From NS-12 sp045403215 (GTDB taxonomy: Bacteria; Nitrospirota; Nitrospiria; Nitrospirales; NS-4), in contig JAXIOW010000079.1 of the NCBI GenBank assembly GCA_045403215.1, positions 1 through 22,068 on the forward strand: a stretch of DNA of 22,068 nt, read 5' to 3'. A program made the position numbers and the translations under genes. Numbering within the stretch: the first letter of the stretch is position 1; every line of letters starts with the position of its first letter. The notes below the pieces were generated by a model. That model was not told the DNA's origin. It did not search any database and saw nothing but the letters and a program-made list of their open reading frames with translations. Below, piece after piece: positions 20,511-22,068 of the stretch.

Positions 20511-21602
20511 TCGTTGCAACGGGCGGAACGTCTGCTTGCGGTGGACGACCGGACGCCGGCGGGGTGGCTCCTTGCACCGCTGATTCCGCTGTCGCACCTC
20601 TACGGGGTTGCGGTGCGGGTGCGGCAGGCGCTCTACGCCCGCGGACTGAAGACCCAGTACTTTCTGCCCTGCCGAGTGATCAGCGTGGGGAACCTGACGG
20701 TCGGAGGGACGGGAAAGACCCCGGTCGTGATCGCGCTGGCTGCGGCATTGCGGGATCGCGGCCGGAAGGTCGGGGTCATCAGCCGCGGATACAAACGGCG
20801 CAGCACGGACGCGATTCTGGAAGTCTCCGACGGGCGATCGATTCTCGACAATCCGGGCGAGACGGGGGATGAGCCCTTTCTGATCGCGCAGCGCTGCCCC
20901 GGCGTGCCGGTTGCGATCGGCGCCGACCGTCCGTCGGTGGGGCGGCACTTGTTGAACCGCTATCATGTCGATACGCTGATCATGGACGACGGGTATCAGC
21001 ACCTGGCCCTGCGGCGGAATATGGATATCCTGGTCCTGGATGCGGACGCACCGTTCGGCAATGGATATCTGCTTCCGCGAGGACGGCTGCGCGAGCCGCT
21101 CTCGGCCATGGCGCGTGCCTCGGCGGTACTCGTGACACGCGCGTCGCAGGCCCAGCGGTTGGACGAGCTCAAAGCCACGGTCCGCGCGGTTGCGCCGGCG
21201 GTGCCGATCTGGATCACGGATTTCGCGCCGAGCGCGGTCGTGCAGGTCGGAAGCTCGGTATCGGTGGAGCCGTCCGCACTGAAGGGCGAGCGGGTGCTGG
21301 CTGTGAGCGGAATCGGCAATCCAGAGTCCTTCCGGCGGCTCCTCGCGGCGGCTGGGGCAACGGTCGCGGACCATTGCGTCTTTGCGGACCATCACGCATA
21401 CTTAAAGGATGATCTGGGGAGAATCCGGCGCTCGGCCGAGCAGGCGGGTGCGGACCGGATCGTGACAACGGAAAAAGATGCGGTGAAGCTGTCGCAGCTT
21501 GACGAAGTGGCCAAGCAGGAGATCGCGATCTGGGCGGTGCGGATCGAACTGCAGTGGCATGAAGGATATGAGGAATGGACACGGGGCGTTTTAAACGGTT
21601 GA
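20490..21602 (+). CDS. lpxK: tetraacyldisaccharide 4'-kinase
   Basis: 370 residues. LpxK phosphorylates the 4'-position of the lipid A disaccharide at the inner membrane. The P-loop is V-G-G-T-G-K-T-P at 71-78 after S-V-G-N-L-T, and the family block M-D-D-G-Y-Q-H (about 164-170), followed by L-L-P-R-G-R-L-R-E-P, is intact. A hydrophobic N-terminal segment (about 26-40) fits a membrane-anchored enzyme. The first seven codons (M-N-D-P-R-I-T) are made of degenerate heptamer repeats; conserved sequence begins later (about A-E-R-L-L), so translation could also start elsewhere, but no other good ATG or GTG is seen before residue 25. The end overlaps the next gene by 28 bases. Confidence 0.95.
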   Translation: MNDPRITSLQRAERLLAVDDRTPAGWLLAPLIPLSHLYGVAVRVRQALYARGLKTQYFLPCRVISVGNLTVGGTGKTPVVIALAAALRDRGRKVGVISRGYKRRSTDAILEVSDGRSILDNPGETGDEPFLIAQRCPGVPVAIGADRPSVGRHLLNRYHVDTLIMDDGYQHLALRRNMDILVLDADAPFGNGYLLPRGRLREPLSAMARASAVLVTRASQAQRLDELKATVRAVAPAVPIWITDFAPSAVVQVGSSVSVEPSALKGERVLAVSGIGNPESFRRLLAAAGATVADHCVFADHHAYLKDDLGRIRRSAEQAGADRIVTTEKDAVKLSQLDEVAKQEIAIWAVRIELQWHEGYEEWTRGVLNG

Positions 21603-22068
21603 CCAGGCCGGGGGCGGTGAAGCGGATTCTGGTCCGGGGGACGAACTGGATCGGCGACGCGGTCCTGACGACACCGGCGCTCATGGCCATCCGGAAGGGC
21701 TTCCCGCGGGCGAAAATCGCCCTGCTCGTCAAGCCCGCGATCGCCGAGCTTCTGCACCACCATCCGGCGGTGGACGAGATCGTGCTGTACCGCGACCCGG
21801 GGCCGCACGCTGGGCTGGGCGGCAAGCTGACCTTGGCGCGGCTCTTGCGCCGCGGACGGTACGATCTGGCAATCCTGTTCCAGAACGCCTTCGAAGCTGC
21901 GGCGATCACGGCGCTGGCCGGCATCCCCAATCGCTACGGGTATGCGACCGATGGACGGTCGTTCCTGCTCACCCATCGGGTCCCGCTGACTCCGAAGATC
22001 CGGCGCAGGCATCAGGTGCACTACTATCTGGAGTTGCTCCGGCCGTTGGGGATTCCGGTCGAGCCGGA
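21575..22068 (+). CDS. waaF: lipopolysaccharide heptosyltransferase II, N-terminal part
   Basis: 164 codons are present; the gene runs off the window. R-G-T-N-W-I-G-D-A-V-L-T-T-P-A-L at about 21-36 is the GT9 heptosyltransferase start, with N-W-I-G-D typical of WaaF (heptosyltransferase II), which adds the second heptose of the inner core from ADP-heptose. Later the chain has F-Q-N-A-F-E-A-A and G-Y-A-T-D-G-R-S-F-L-L-T, both WaaF-like. The ATG at 21575 is preferred because AAGGA (21562-21566) lies eight bases upstream; GTG 21617 is the alternative and would give the shorter family-like N-terminus. It is translationally coupled to lpxK through a 28-base overlap. Confidence 0.92.
   Translation, partial: MDTGRFKRLTRPGAVKRILVRGTNWIGDAVLTTPALMAIRKGFPRAKIALLVKPAIAELLHHHPAVDEIVLYRDPGPHAGLGGKLTLARLLRRGRYDLAILFQNAFEAAAITALAGIPNRYGYATDGRSFLLTHRVPLTPKIRRRHQVHYYLELLRPLGIPVEP

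Overview
The window is GC-rich bacterial DNA from a Gram-negative (outer-membrane) organism. It carries almost a full set of lipid A, Kdo and inner-core genes plus the BamA/OmpH outer-membrane assembly pair. The use of LpxI instead of LpxH, a DUF374-type acyltransferase instead of LpxL/LpxM, and a Gfo/Idh dehydrogenase inside the lpx cluster argues against an enterobacterium and would suit a Nitrospirota or deltaproteobacteria-like lineage. That placement is inference from gene order; I see no rRNA or other decisive marker.

Layout. (1) 1-1000: the 3' end of an M23 peptidase gene, a 37-codon membrane microprotein with a strong Shine-Dalgarno, a hairpin-rich spacer, and a small clan AA aspartic protease. 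(2) 1006-2756: an AT-rich two-gene cassette (a DUF5677-like protein and an unknown 176-residue protein) bracketed by two related REP-like palindromes in opposite orientation. (3) 2760-9040, minus strand: a tight operon galU-lon-thiL-DUF2062-HD phosphohydrolase. Its promoter has an exact -35 box and sits so close to galU that the mRNA should be essentially leaderless. (4) 9041-9280: a divergent promoter region. (5) 9281-22068, plus strand: a long operon bamA-ompH-fabZ-lpxA-lpxI-gfo/idh-lpxB-msbA-DUF374 acyltransferase-kdtA-lpxK-waaF. It covers lipid A assembly from the first acylation through disaccharide formation, late acylation, Kdo addition, 4'-phosphorylation, flipping across the inner membrane and the first heptose steps, plus insertion of outer-membrane proteins. 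lpxC, lpxD and any separate second-heptose enzyme are not in the window.

The most unusual structure is a family of four intergenic hairpin arrays built from a 7-base unit. The left arm is (CGTTAWN)n and the right arm is (NWTAACG)n. They occupy four consecutive non-overlapping junctions of the lps operon (lpxI/gfo, msbA/acyltransferase, acyltransferase/kdtA, kdtA/lpxK). In every case the upstream gene ends in Arg-stop (CGT TAA or CGT TGA) inside the array, and lpxK starts inside one. Because 7 is not a multiple of 3, a right arm of three or more units puts TAA in all three frames. One array holds a second, GC-rich palindrome nested between its arms.

The acyltransferase gene is split by a frameshift exactly at a run of nine adenines. 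This could be transcriptional slippage, a recent mutation or an assembly error.
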